Positions 33,702 through 41,359 are shown, counted from the stretch's first letter. The stretch: DNA of 64,000 bases from an uncultured Marinobacterium sp. (GCA_947501565.1 CANMWJ010000005.1:62001-126000), one strand, 5' to 3'. The notes: a model not told the origin generated them from the sequence alone. Numbers and translations: made by a program.

Positions 33702-33735
33702 TGCCGGGGGCTTCGACGGAAGCCCCGTAACGGCA
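33702..33735. repeat. strong hairpin between first and second early genes
   Basis: GGGGCTTC-GACG-GAAGCCCC (33707-33726) is enclosed by TGCCG/CGGCA (33702-33706, 33731-33735) with a GTAA bulge. No U run follows, so it is not a standard terminator. It could be an RNA control element or a folded DNA site for replication. Confidence 0.6.
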
Positions 33736-33764
33736 GGGGGAGGATTTTTCATGGAGAGAAGGTC

Positions 33765-34175
33765 ATGTCTTTAGAATCGCAAAATACCGCTGCATCCAAC
33801 CCGAACACCGCCCATACCGAAACTGAACACGTCCTGATTGTGCCCACCGCTGAAGGGGCGGGCTCAATCCTAATGAACCGTAGTGAAAAGCGCCGTTACG
33901 ACGTTGATGTGAATGAGTACCCGACCGACCGGGAGATTCTGGCGGCGATGGTGTCGGAGCTGTGCGCCGAATGCGTGCGGGTTACCGGCATGGGGGGCGT
34001 GGGCGTGTGGTTCTGGTATTGCGCGTCAACTGAAATGGTGTCGGTGCATGCGGGTTACAAAGGTCAAGATATTCACGCTGTGATGAATGAGTACATGCGT
34101 TTGGGTCAAGATGATGCCGCTGACAGGCTGGCCGACCTGATCAAGCGCGTGGGTGCGCTGGGTGCGGAGGGCTGA
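33765..34175 (+). CDS. prophage early hypothetical protein, 136 aa
   Basis: Unrecognised, soluble protein. A low-complexity Asn/Thr/Glu N-terminus is followed by a compact domain from about residue 45 (DVDVNEYPTDREILAAMVSELCAECVRVTGMGGVGVWFWYCASTEMVSVHAGYKGQDIHAVMNEY). No DNA-binding or metal motif is certain; the CAEC pair is isolated. The ribosome site GGAGAAGG precedes the ATG. Three bp before the next gene. Position before rep suggests an early replication or host-takeover role. Confidence 0.65.
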   Translation: MSLESQNTAASNPNTAHTETEHVLIVPTAEGAGSILMNRSEKRRYDVDVNEYPTDREILAAMVSELCAECVRVTGMGGVGVWFWYCASTEMVSVHAGYKGQDIHAVMNEYMRLGQDDAADRLADLIKRVGALGAEG

Positions 34176-34178
34176 GCG

Positions 34179-34463
34179 ATGGCAGATTATGCGGATGATG
34201 TATATCTGGCTCGCTTGATTGCATTCGGTGGGTTCCGTGGCTTCACACAGTTTGAGTGGAAGCGCATCTACTCCAACGTGCGTGCGCAGGCCAAGTGCCG
34301 GAATGGCGGGGCGCGCACCCTGAAGATGACTGTATTTGATCACTGGGCCTGTGGTTATTACGAGTGGCTGAGTTCTGAGCGTTACGTGGCGCTCGTCGAG
34401 CTTCGGTTTAAGTGTGGAAAGACTGCGTCTGAGGCGTGGTTTGGCGACGATATTCCGTTTTGA
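34179..34463 (+). CDS. prophage early hypothetical protein, 94 aa
   Basis: Unrecognised, basic and aromatic-rich protein (MADYADDVYLARLIAFGGFRGFTQFEWKRIYSNVRAQAKCRNGGARTLKMTVFDHWACGYYEWL). No signal peptide or membrane helix. It is tightly packed between the 136-aa gene (3 bp) and rep, so it belongs to the early operon. Nucleic-acid binding is possible from its charge but no motif is visible. Confidence 0.65.
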   Translation: MADYADDVYLARLIAFGGFRGFTQFEWKRIYSNVRAQAKCRNGGARTLKMTVFDHWACGYYEWLSSERYVALVELRFKCGKTASEAWFGDDIPF

Positions 34464-34475
34464 GGGTTGTGGACG

Positions 34476-36242
34476 ATGATCTATACCGCCCCCCTCGATA
34501 CCTTTCGGGGTGAACCGACCGGCGGCGCAGCCAAGGATGATGTGGCGCGTTGGCGCCAGTCCCTGATTAACCGATTCCCTGAGCAGCTGCGCCGGGGTCT
34601 GCGCAATCACCACCAACGCACCGCACGCCGCCAGGGCTACGCGGAAGCGAACCGCGAACTGAACAAACTCTACAAAGCAACGCTGTTGCCCGGTATGGGG
34701 TTAACGGCGTCCGCCTCTGAATACGAAATCGACGCCTACGCCGACCGTCTTGCTCAGCGCTTGCAGCGTGAATTCTACGTGATGGCCCGCAGTAAGGATT
34801 TGGGTAAGCGTGCGGCGCTGGAATGGCTCAAGCTGGAGCTGAACCGCCGTGAACTGGATATCGACATTACCGGCGACAAAGACGAGCTGATCTCCCAGCT
34901 GTTGCGCCTGTTCGAAAAGGATTGGTGGGTGCGCCTGTTGAAGCGTCGCCAGCGCCACATCATTGAGCAGACGGCGCGGCTGATCCGCATGGTGTCGGCC
35001 TACGCCTCTCCCTACTGTTCAACGTGGACGCTGGACCAGCGTAAGGCGCAGAAGTCCAAGAACAAACGCATTCTGCAAAGTATGGAAGCGGTCTCAGAGG
35101 ACGGCGAAAGCGTCAACCTGTGGGACTGTGTGCAGTCCTCCACCGCTAACCCAGAGCTGCGCCGTAAAGAGCTGATGACCCGGATGCGCGGCTTTGAAAA
35201 CGTTTCACAGCTGCTGGATCACGTGGCGATGTTCTACACCATCACCACACCGTCGAAATACCACTGTGCGCTGACCAAGCGGAACATGCTTAACCCCACC
35301 TACGAGGGGGCGACACCGCGTCAGGCGCAAGATTACCTGAACAAACTCTGGTCCAAGGCCCGCGCATGGCTCAACCGGCGCGGGATCGTGGTGTATGGCT
35401 TCCGTGTGGCGGAACCGCACCACGACGGCACGCCGCACTGGCACATGCTGTTTTTCATGGAGCCGAAACACCGGACCAGGGTTACCGAATGCCTGCGCAA
35501 GTACGCGATGCAGGAAGACGAACACGAACCGGGCGCGTGGAAATACCGCTTTGAAGCAGTGGAGATTGACCCGGAAAAGGGCAGTGCGACCGGCTACATC
35601 GCGAAGTACATCGCGAAGAACATCGACGGTGAGCACGTGGATTACGACGATGAAACCGGCACCGAAGGCCGCGAAAGTGCGTCCCGCGTGGATGCGTGGG
35701 CGGCGTGCTGGGGCATTCGTCAGTTTCAGCAGATCGGCGGGCCGTCTGTGACGGTCTGGCGTGAGTTGCGCCGGGTGTCTGAGGACGAAGTAGACCAGCT
35801 GGTTGCTGACAACGATTACGCGGTGCGCTCCCTGACCAACAGTCCGGTGGAGTTGTTCTTTGCTGACAAGGCAGACGAACAGTCCAAGCGGATAGAGAAG
35901 CTGTGGCGGGCGGCGGATGATGCTGACTGGTGCGCGTTCTGCCTGTTCCAAGGTGGGCCGACCATGCCGCGCTCCAAGCAATTCCTGAAGCTGTGGAAGA
36001 TTGGGCAGCATGAGGACGGTAACCCCATTGAAAACAGCTTCGGTGAACTGGTGGAGCTGATTCACGGCGTCAGTATGCCGTTGGTGGGGCTGTGCTCGCG
36101 GGCGGTGAAGTGGACCATTCGGCGGGCAGCGAATAGCGAGGCTTCAGCCTCGCCTTGGAGTTCTGTCAATAACTGTACGGGGGGTGATCCACCCACCGAT
36201 ACGGAGTTGATAGAACAGGATTATCAGAGGGGATCGGGCTGA
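34476..36242 (+). CDS. rolling-circle replication initiator (P2 gpA / PM2 P12 type)
   Basis: 588-aa HUH endonuclease. The metal-binding HUH motif is in DGTPHWHMLFF (about residues 318-327), and the nicking tyrosines are Y374 and Y378 in GYIAKYIAKNIDG, the two-tyrosine pattern of superfamily-I initiators such as P2 gpA, phiX174 A and PM2 P12. Downstream DAWAACWGIRQFQQIGGPSVTVWRELRRV is also typical of the gpA family. Start at 34476 (ATG) follows GAGGG; a TTG at 34467 is an alternative. Its stop overlaps the next ATG. Implies circular-genome rolling-circle replication after excision. Confidence 0.93.
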   Translation: MIYTAPLDTFRGEPTGGAAKDDVARWRQSLINRFPEQLRRGLRNHHQRTARRQGYAEANRELNKLYKATLLPGMGLTASASEYEIDAYADRLAQRLQREFYVMARSKDLGKRAALEWLKLELNRRELDIDITGDKDELISQLLRLFEKDWWVRLLKRRQRHIIEQTARLIRMVSAYASPYCSTWTLDQRKAQKSKNKRILQSMEAVSEDGESVNLWDCVQSSTANPELRRKELMTRMRGFENVSQLLDHVAMFYTITTPSKYHCALTKRNMLNPTYEGATPRQAQDYLNKLWSKARAWLNRRGIVVYGFRVAEPHHDGTPHWHMLFFMEPKHRTRVTECLRKYAMQEDEHEPGAWKYRFEAVEIDPEKGSATGYIAKYIAKNIDGEHVDYDDETGTEGRESASRVDAWAACWGIRQFQQIGGPSVTVWRELRRVSEDEVDQLVADNDYAVRSLTNSPVELFFADKADEQSKRIEKLWRAADDADWCAFCLFQGGPTMPRSKQFLKLWKIGQHEDGNPIENSFGELVELIHGVSMPLVGLCSRAVKWTIRRAANSEASASPWSSVNNCTGGDPPTDTELIEQDYQRGSG

Positions 36243-36415
36243 TGGAAAGGGCTGCACCATTGGAAATGCGTAAGGCATTGGAGGTTGTTCAGGCGTTTAA
36301 AGAAGCCGGACTGCGGTTTGTGCCTGTGCCGGTTCTTGATGATAACGACTACGACAAATTGTCTTCAGATGTATTGCGTCGTCTGGAGGAAATAGAAGGG
36401 AAGGTGAAACCATGA
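36242..36415 (+). CDS. small phage protein, DUF1382-like, 57 aa
   Basis: Short frame read from the sequence: MERAAPLEMRKALEVVQAFKEAGLRFVPVPVLDDNDYDKLSSDVLRRLEEIEGKVKP. The MRKALEVVxAxKxAGxRFVPxPVL core is one I recognise from small conserved phage proteins of the DUF1382 type. The start overlaps the rep stop (TGATG) and the end overlaps the next start (ATGA), so all three are translationally coupled. Soluble; function unknown. Confidence 0.72.
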   Translation: MERAAPLEMRKALEVVQAFKEAGLRFVPVPVLDDNDYDKLSSDVLRRLEEIEGKVKP

Positions 36416-36693
36416 AACTGAACCAAATGATTGAGGCCGCGAAAGCGGCGCGGGCCACTAAAGCGGAGCGCGAGGCGTTGGGGGTTGATCCCTCTACGCT
36501 GATGAGCAATCCGATGGCGGCGATGGGTAAGATCGGCGAGATCGGTCAGGCCGTGGAGCTGTCCACCAAACTGGAAGATCAGTTGCTCGGTATGGCGGCG
36601 GACCATGAGCGTCTGATCGCGTCGGTGAAGTCGGTCGTTGACGGCCAGAAAGACCCGGCGATTGCGTTCGCGTGGCTGACTGACGGGGTGTAG
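36412..36693 (+). CDS. prophage hypothetical protein, 93 aa
   Basis: Unrecognised helical protein: MKLNQMIEAAKAARATKAEREALGVDPSTLMSNPMAAMGKIGEIGQAVELSTKLEDQLLGMAADHERLIASVKSVVDGQKDPAIAFAWLTDGV. Ala/Met rich, no membrane helix. Coupled to the DUF1382-like gene by an ATGA overlap and 2 bp before the zinc-ribbon gene. Its place between replication and packaging genes gives no firm functional clue. Confidence 0.65.
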   Translation: MKLNQMIEAAKAARATKAEREALGVDPSTLMSNPMAAMGKIGEIGQAVELSTKLEDQLLGMAADHERLIASVKSVVDGQKDPAIAFAWLTDGV

Positions 36694-36695
36694 TC

Positions 36696-37025
36696 ATGGC
36701 GGAACAGGTAGGTTGGATTCCGTGCGCTGAATGCCGCAAGCGTGCGAAAGCGATGGAAGATAAACGGGGCAAGATGTATACCGACTGTTCCGATTGCGGC
36801 GTAAACAAGTACCAGACCAATAAGGGACAGGAAACGATCCGGGCGCGGTTCGCGACAGAGGGTGAGCCACTGGAAGTCGGTGGTTCTCCAGTGGTAGAAC
36901 CACCGGAAAAACCGGAACCGAAGCCGGAACCACCGGCACAGGCTGAACCACTGCAAGACCAGAAGCCACGCGGGTTCTTCGGCAACCTGTTCTCCAGTAA
37001 ACCACCGTGGGAGCGTGCCAAATGA
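36696..37025 (+). CDS. prophage zinc-ribbon protein with proline-rich tail, 109 aa
   Basis: N-terminal zinc ribbon CAECRKRAKAMEDKRGKMYTDCSDCG (two CxxC pairs, residues 10-35), then a Pro/Glu-rich linker (EPPEKPEPKPEPPAQAEPL) and a C-terminal basic-hydrophobic patch RGFFGNLFSSKPPWERAK that could touch membrane. A zinc ribbon here suggests nucleic-acid or protein binding; PM2 also encodes small zinc-finger regulators, so a late-gene activator role is possible. ATGA overlap with the next gene. Confidence 0.65.
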   Translation: MAEQVGWIPCAECRKRAKAMEDKRGKMYTDCSDCGVNKYQTNKGQETIRARFATEGEPLEVGGSPVVEPPEKPEPKPEPPAQAEPLQDQKPRGFFGNLFSSKPPWERAK

Positions 37026-37600
37026 ATAAGGTTGATGTGTCCCCGGAAAACATAGAGCGGGAGATTCGCAGCCTGTGCACTGAGCACGGCGTAACGCTTC
37101 CGCCCGACCTGCAAGACCCGGCAGAAACCGCCGCGCAGCAGTCCACCGAAAGTGCGGTGGATGATGACGTTGAGGCGCTGTTCGGCACTGATACCCCGGA
37201 ACCCGCGCCGGAAAGTGCAGACGCGCCAGCTGATGAGCAGGCCGGGGACGGTGCGTTTATCCCGAAAGGTACGTGGAACTGGTCGGCAGCTGCGGCCAGT
37301 CGTGAAGTCAGCCAGGATGAACAGGTGCAAATGGCTTCGGCGGTGCTGTCCTTTGGTATCTACAACCTGTTCCGTATGGCGTTCCGCTCGGCTGCACCGC
37401 ATCTCGACAAACAGCCAGTGGATGATTTCGCCTACAAGTGGGCGGTCGTGCTGTGTAAGTACTACAAGGGCGGCATTCTGGAGCTGCTGGCCCGTTTTCA
37501 GGAGGAGGGTGCAGCCATCGCCGCCACCGTCGCGCTGATCGCGGCGATCCGGGGCGCATTTGTTGCCAGTAAGAACCCCACGCAGGAGGTGAGCGCGTGA
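37022..37600 (+). CDS. prophage hypothetical protein, 192 aa, possibly membrane-associated
   Basis: Unrecognised. The N-terminal half is acidic and disordered-looking (AAQQSTESAVDDDVEALFGTDTPEPAPESADAPADEQAGDG). The second half is ordered with hydrophobic stretches (VQMASAVLSFGIYNLFRMAF and EEGAAIAATVALIAAIRGAFVA) that may form one or two membrane helices. Start at 37022 by ATGA overlap with the upstream gene; its stop overlaps the ATPase GTG. Coupling to the packaging ATPase suggests a packaging or assembly partner. Confidence 0.62.
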   Translation: MNKVDVSPENIEREIRSLCTEHGVTLPPDLQDPAETAAQQSTESAVDDDVEALFGTDTPEPAPESADAPADEQAGDGAFIPKGTWNWSAAAASREVSQDEQVQMASAVLSFGIYNLFRMAFRSAAPHLDKQPVDDFAYKWAVVLCKYYKGGILELLARFQEEGAAIAATVALIAAIRGAFVASKNPTQEVSA

Positions 37601-38313
37601 ATTATTCAGAACGACCGGACGGAAAAACCCTGATCCTGATTGGGGTGCCGCGCTCCGGTAAATCCATACTGGCGAAAGAGATCGCAAAGCAGAGTGACCG
37701 GGTGATCGCCTTCTGTCCAAAGGGTGAATACGCCAGTCAGTTAGGCTTTGAGCGCATCATGGATAAGGCGGAATTGATCCGGCGTGTGCGGGAAGTCGGT
37801 GCAGGACCGGCCAAGATCAACTTTGTGGCATCGTCGAAAGCTGACTTTGATTTCTTCTGTGGTGTCGCGTGGATTTTCAACATGTACGAACGGGCCGTAT
37901 TGGTCTGTGAGGAGTTGGCGATGTACACCAACGTCGGCAAGGCAGACGGAAATTGGGGGCGCTTAACCTGTCAGGCGCTGGCCTACGGGCCGTTGATCGT
38001 CGGCACAGTGCAGCGTGGTCAGGAGGTCGATAAGACCGTGATGAACAACGCCAGCATGATCCACGTGCTGCAGCACACTACCGAAGGGGACCGGGAATAC
38101 ATATCCAAACGGTTGGGGGTGCCGATTGAGGACATTCCGAAAGAACCGCTCCAGTTCATCCAGTGGACCAGCTCAAAGGGCAAAGCGTGCAGCGGACGCA
38201 TTGATTTTCCGAAAGCCAAGAAGGGAAATCCGCGTTTCAGAGAATCGGGGCGCAACGGTCGGCTGCTCTCGGTAGGGTCTGATGGCCTGTTCAATCAGGT
38301 TAAGTACACCTGA
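37597..38313 (+). CDS. HerA/A32-like genome-packaging ATPase
   Basis: 238-aa soluble P-loop ATPase. Walker A is GVPRSGKS (residues 16-23), Walker B is AVLVCEE (100-106), followed by a sensor segment GTVQRGQEVDKTVMNNASMIHVLQHTTEGDREYISKRLG like that of FtsK/HerA packaging ATPases of tailless phages (PM2 P9, PRD1 P9). It lacks the transmembrane and periplasmic parts of inovirus Zot/gpI. Size matches PM2 P9. GTG start with a strong AGGAGGTGA site. A terminator follows, closing the early/packaging transcript. Confidence 0.8.
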   Translation: MNYSERPDGKTLILIGVPRSGKSILAKEIAKQSDRVIAFCPKGEYASQLGFERIMDKAELIRRVREVGAGPAKINFVASSKADFDFFCGVAWIFNMYERAVLVCEELAMYTNVGKADGNWGRLTCQALAYGPLIVGTVQRGQEVDKTVMNNASMIHVLQHTTEGDREYISKRLGVPIEDIPKEPLQFIQWTSSKGKACSGRIDFPKAKKGNPRFRESGRNGRLLSVGSDGLFNQVKYT

Positions 38314-38347
38314 CCGTGACCGCTCCAGGGTAAAAACTGTGACAGAC

Positions 38348-38374
38348 CAGGCGCGTTAATCGCGCCTGTTTTCC
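38348..38374 (+). terminator. terminator after packaging ATPase
   Basis: AGGCGCG-TTAAT-CGCGCCT followed by GTTTTCC. Confidence 0.7.
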
Positions 38375-38488
38375 GAAAACTTCCGAAATCCCTCAAAACC
38401 ACTTCCGAAAAGCGCTTGATTCCGTTTTGGAAACGGGCGCTATCCTCCCTCCCCATCGTTAAGAAACTAATTCGTAAATTTTCCGAAA
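38371..38488 (+). promoter_or_regulatory. late-operon control region with four TTCCGAAA repeats
   Basis: TTCCGAAA occurs at 38371, 38381, 38403 and 38481. A CCGTTT-TGG-AAACGG hairpin sits at 38422-38436, and a -10-like TATCCT at 38441. The region separates the packaging gene from the capsid operon and is the likely late promoter with an activator or repressor array. Confidence 0.6.
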
Positions 38489-38504
38489 CCGTGGGGTATT
38501 TCAA

Positions 38505-38636
38505 ATGGGAATGACGATTCTAGTCGTCGCCGTTGTCGCGTTTGTTGTGGCTATCGCTGCAATGTGGGCGGTGATGCATAACGCCAAGCTTCGAGACTTC
38601 GTTGGTTTTGGTCCATTGGCAAGTTTTTGGAGTTAA
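38505..38636 (+). CDS. 43-aa prophage membrane protein
   Basis: Short frame MGMTILVVAVVAFVVAIAAMWAVMHNAKLRDFVGFGPLASFWS. One membrane helix at residues 3-25 and a short, slightly basic tail. First frame of the late block; TTTCAA precedes rather than a good ribosome site, so its expression is less certain than its neighbours. Tailless membrane-containing phages carry many such single-helix proteins in the virion vesicle. No homologue recognised. Confidence 0.5.
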   Translation: MGMTILVVAVVAFVVAIAAMWAVMHNAKLRDFVGFGPLASFWS

Positions 38637-38641
38637 GTGAA

Positions 38642-38749
38642 ATGTGGATGACGCTTCTAATTATTGCGGCAGTGGCACTGATGATGGGCCTGCTGGCTAT
38701 TTTTCTCTCTAACCGAGTTGATGCGGTTAAGAAACTGGTTTCCAACTAA
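38642..38749 (+). CDS. 35-aa prophage membrane protein
   Basis: Short frame MWMTLLIIAAVALMMGLLAIFLSNRVDAVKKLVSN: one membrane helix (2-22) then a basic amphipathic tail. GGAGTTAAGTGA precedes the ATG as a ribosome site. It ends 11 bp before the candidate capsid gene. Same type of single-helix virion-membrane candidate as the preceding frame. Confidence 0.55.
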   Translation: MWMTLLIIAAVALMMGLLAIFLSNRVDAVKKLVSN

Positions 38750-38760
38750 GGGGTGCTGAT

Positions 38761-39639
38761 ATGCGACAGAAAAACCAAAAAGTAAATCAGGTGTTTGGAC
38801 TGGGCTACGGTCAGACGGCAGAAGCGCCACTTAAACCGGGTTCCGGGATTGCGCGTATCATCATCGACACCAGTTATGACGATGGCGGTACGGCGCGTGC
38901 GTCGTTGGACCCTGACCAGCTGTCTATCACGCTGGAGCTGAACGGTGATCCGATCGTTCCGGCGCTGACCGGTGCGGAACTGCGCATGATGCGCGGCTTT
39001 GACCGTGAGTACAGTCAGGCCGGTATGTATGTGTTGGATTACTTCGATTTCAACGCGAAGTCCATCATGGGAGAGCAGGAACCGGGCCTGCCAACTAACC
39101 CGGAAGACAACATCATTCTGAAGGTGTCGGCGGGTGCGCGGCGTTTGGCGGCGGACTCTGGTTCCGGTGTCGATCAGCCGGTCAACCCGGCGCTGAAGAT
39201 CAGTGTTCGTAGTGTTGACATGATTGATCCGAAAACCGGCGGTCCTTTGCGCCGTACACCGAACTATCCAATCAAGGTATTCCGCCGTAAGTCGCTGACC
39301 ACTAATGCGGCGGGCGAAATCCAGTGGATGGTTGAGAACGGTTATGACATCCGTCGTGCCTTCTTCAAGTCCGACGATATCACTCACCTGAGCGTCAAAA
39401 TCAACGGTCGTGACCAGCTGGACAAAATCTCAAAAAGCGATCTGGAGTTTGATCAGAAGTGCTTCAAACGTACGCCGCAGGCCGGTTACCTGATCTTTGA
39501 TCCGGGCATGACAGGCCGTAAGCAGGTGGACCGCCTGGGTACCTCCGGTTTGGATGTTGAGCTGAATCCGTGGGTAAGCCAGGGCGGTACGATTCAGGTG
39601 TTGATGGACAACTTTGAAACTGGTCGCGGCCTGCTCTAA
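38761..39639 (+). CDS. candidate double-jelly-roll major capsid protein
   Basis: 292-aa protein without membrane helix or signal peptide, beta-rich throughout. The size is that of PM2-type capsid protein P2 (about 270 aa). The second half (NGYDIRRAFFKSDDITHLSVKINGRDQLDKISKSDLEFDQKCF) recalls the beta-strand/DG/helix pattern of the PM2 P2 second jelly roll, and the end (LDVELNPWVSQGGTIQVLMDNFETGRG) looks like a closing strand pair. The gene position, after packaging ATPase and at the head of the late operon, and strong codon bias support an abundant structural protein. The assignment is inference; no search was run. Confidence 0.65.
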   Translation: MRQKNQKVNQVFGLGYGQTAEAPLKPGSGIARIIIDTSYDDGGTARASLDPDQLSITLELNGDPIVPALTGAELRMMRGFDREYSQAGMYVLDYFDFNAKSIMGEQEPGLPTNPEDNIILKVSAGARRLAADSGSGVDQPVNPALKISVRSVDMIDPKTGGPLRRTPNYPIKVFRRKSLTTNAAGEIQWMVENGYDIRRAFFKSDDITHLSVKINGRDQLDKISKSDLEFDQKCFKRTPQAGYLIFDPGMTGRKQVDRLGTSGLDVELNPWVSQGGTIQVLMDNFETGRGLL

Positions 39640-39651
39640 GGGGGTGTCAGT

Positions 39652-39984
39652 ATGAGTGTTGCTACTGAGCAGCAAGAGCCAAGCAAATGGAGCCAGCTGC
39701 TTGATGTCGGGCTGGGCGTGGTGAAATCGTATGCTGATCTGGATATTGCGAAAGAGCGTGCGAGGTACGGCATCGAGGCCGAAGATGAAAGGCGCGCGCC
39801 GCTCTATCTTCCGGCTGCACCACCGGCTCCGAATGCCGCTAATGCCTTCACTGCAGATGGTGGCAACTTTGCCGGACCGCAGGGGCGGGCCGTGTCTGCA
39901 CAGTGGCAGCGCTGGGGGCTGATCGCGGCGGGTATCGTTGTGGCCCTGATCGTATTGGTCGTGCTGCTGAAGGTGCTGGGCTGA
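39652..39984 (+). CDS. prophage membrane protein, 110 aa
   Basis: N-terminal polar domain (EPSKWSQLLDVGLGVVKSYADLDIAKERARYGIEAEDERRA), an Ala/Pro-rich linker, then one C-terminal membrane helix (LIAAGIVVALIVLVVLLKVLG). A tail-anchored protein, a type expected in the inner membrane of a vesicle-containing virion. Stop overlaps the next start (TGATG). No homologue recognised. Confidence 0.68.
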   Translation: MSVATEQQEPSKWSQLLDVGLGVVKSYADLDIAKERARYGIEAEDERRAPLYLPAAPPAPNAANAFTADGGNFAGPQGRAVSAQWQRWGLIAAGIVVALIVLVVLLKVLG

Positions 39985-40133
39985 TGCCGGTCGTGGTCTG
40001 GTATCTGATCGGTGGGGCGGCGCTCGGCGGCGGTGGCACCTGGGCACTGCTGGACGGTACTGACCGTCTGAAGTGGCTGGTACTGGCGCTGATCGTCCTC
40101 GCTGTTGTGCTGAAAATCGTGGGGGTGCTCTGA
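39984..40133 (+). CDS. 49-aa two-helix prophage membrane protein
   Basis: MPVVVWYLIGGAALGGGGTWALLDGTDRLKWLVLALIVLAVVLKIVGVL: two hydrophobic helices (4-22 and 30-49) around a short polar turn. Start overlaps the upstream stop and its stop overlaps the next start (TGATG on both sides), so translation is coupled. Candidate virion membrane protein. Confidence 0.6.
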   Translation: MPVVVWYLIGGAALGGGGTWALLDGTDRLKWLVLALIVLAVVLKIVGVL

Positions 40134-40342
40134 TGAATTTAAGTGGCGTGGCCGGGGATATAACCGGTGTGCCGGGGGTGCCGGGGTTGTCCTCCAGCAG
40201 TCAGGCGCATTCACGGACGGGTGCTGTCACGGTGGCGGGACTATCAAAAAACCGTTCGCAGGGGTTTCCCGCGTGGGCACTGGTGCTGATTGTCCTGTTG
40301 CTGATCGTGGCGGTTGTCGCGTGGTTCTGGTTGAAGGGGTGA
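40133..40342 (+). CDS. 69-aa tail-anchored prophage membrane protein
   Basis: Gly/Ser/Val-rich N-terminus (MNLSGVAGDITGVPGVPGLSSSSQAHSRTGAVTVAGLSKNRSQGF) followed by one C-terminal helix (AWALVLIVLLLIVAVVAWFWLKG). Coupled by TGATG to the preceding gene and 3 bp before the next. Candidate virion membrane protein. Confidence 0.6.
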   Translation: MNLSGVAGDITGVPGVPGLSSSSQAHSRTGAVTVAGLSKNRSQGFPAWALVLIVLLLIVAVVAWFWLKG

Positions 40343-40345
40343 GGT

Positions 40346-40744
40346 ATGGGCCTGTTTTCCAGCAGTAAAAGTAACAGTGTTACTTCCGTCAAAACCAATA
40401 ACGTCGACGCGGCGCAAAACACGGGTTATGTGCTCTCAGGGATTGAGGGGTCAGAGGTCACGCTGACCGATCAGGGCGCGATTAAACAAGCGTTGCAGTT
40501 TGCCCGCGATACCGGCGATCAGGCGATCAACGCCGCCACCGCCAGTGCCGAACGGGCCGTAGCAGCGGTGCGCGATTCCGGGCGGGCGATGCTGGCCGGG
40601 AACGAGTCCCAGATATCCGCGATCTCTGAGCTGGCCGAATCGGTCAGTGTCGGCGACCGTGAAACCTCCGCCAAACTCTCCATGATGATGCTCGGCGTCG
40701 TAGCGCTGATGGTCGTCATCATCGTCTTTATGGTGCTGCGATGA
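40346..40744 (+). CDS. prophage tail-anchored protein with helical ectodomain, 132 aa
   Basis: Residues 25-105 form a long Ala-rich helical region (DQGAIKQALQFARDTGDQAINAATASAERAVAAVRDSGRAMLAGNESQISAISELAESVSVG), probably coiled coil, ending in a C-terminal membrane helix (LSMMMLGVVALMVVIIVFMVLR). Such a protein could bridge membrane and capsid. ATGA overlap with the next gene. No family recognised. Confidence 0.65.
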   Translation: MGLFSSSKSNSVTSVKTNNVDAAQNTGYVLSGIEGSEVTLTDQGAIKQALQFARDTGDQAINAATASAERAVAAVRDSGRAMLAGNESQISAISELAESVSVGDRETSAKLSMMMLGVVALMVVIIVFMVLR

Positions 40745-41358
40745 GTAAAGTCACTGTCAATTTCTCCCAACTGGACCAGCGCGAAGAGCGTACCGCTGTC
40801 GGCGAATATATCCGCGTCGATCAGGCGGATGGGCCGGTTGAAATCTGGATCGAAGGCCGCTTTCTCGCGACGCTGAAGAAGGGTCAAAAGCTCAAAACCG
40901 ATAAATTCACTGGCTTTGCCTTGGTCAACAAGCTGGCCGGGGTGAATGACGTGGTGCTGGCCGTGGGGACCGGGGATGTGGAAGTCTCCGATATGGTGAT
41001 CGCCGCCATGCCAGCGGTCGATATCAACACCATGCCGGATCAGACCGTCAACGTGGGGCTGGTTGCGCCCACGCCGGTCAATGAATCCCCGGATACGCCG
41101 GATCTCATCATTCCTGCCGGGCAAACGGTCGCGATCCATGATCCGGTACTGTACAGCTGTGAGTCGGTGGCCTTCTGGGCGGAAGAGGGCAACCTCTACA
41201 ACCTGCGTGTCTGGACCGGTGGGGATGGCTCCGTGGTGCAGGGCGGCTATCTGGCACCGGGTGGTTATGGTAATGCGTCGGGGGCGCTGGTGATCTGGGT
41301 GCATAACCCCAGTGCGGTGGATCAGGCGGTAGCGTTGCATAAAGAGAAGCGAGTTTGA
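40741..41358 (+). CDS. prophage structural candidate, 205 aa
   Basis: Unrecognised beta-rich protein (VEIWIEGRFLATLKKGQKLKTDKFTGFALVNKL, then LIIPAGQTVAIHDPVLYSCESVAFWAEEGNLYNLRVWTGGDGSVVQGGYLAPGGYGNASGALVIWV). The middle is a Pro/Asn/Thr linker. It is one base from the beta-helix spike gene, so a vertex or spike-base role is plausible. No catalytic motif. Confidence 0.62.
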   Translation: MSKVTVNFSQLDQREERTAVGEYIRVDQADGPVEIWIEGRFLATLKKGQKLKTDKFTGFALVNKLAGVNDVVLAVGTGDVEVSDMVIAAMPAVDINTMPDQTVNVGLVAPTPVNESPDTPDLIIPAGQTVAIHDPVLYSCESVAFWAEEGNLYNLRVWTGGDGSVVQGGYLAPGGYGNASGALVIWVHNPSAVDQAVALHKEKRV

Positions 41359-41359
41359 T

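Noticed and set aside
34476-36242. P2-like tailed prophage, based on the gpA-type replication protein
   Set aside because: No capsid, portal, terminase, tail sheath or baseplate genes occur within the att-bounded element. The same initiator family is used by PM2-like phages.
37597-38313. Zot/gpI of a filamentous (inovirus) prophage
   Set aside because: The ATPase lacks the transmembrane and periplasmic C-terminal parts of Zot/gpI, and no small major coat or gIII-like genes with signal peptides are present. The gpA-type HUH initiator, spike and lysin fit a tailless membrane-containing phage better.
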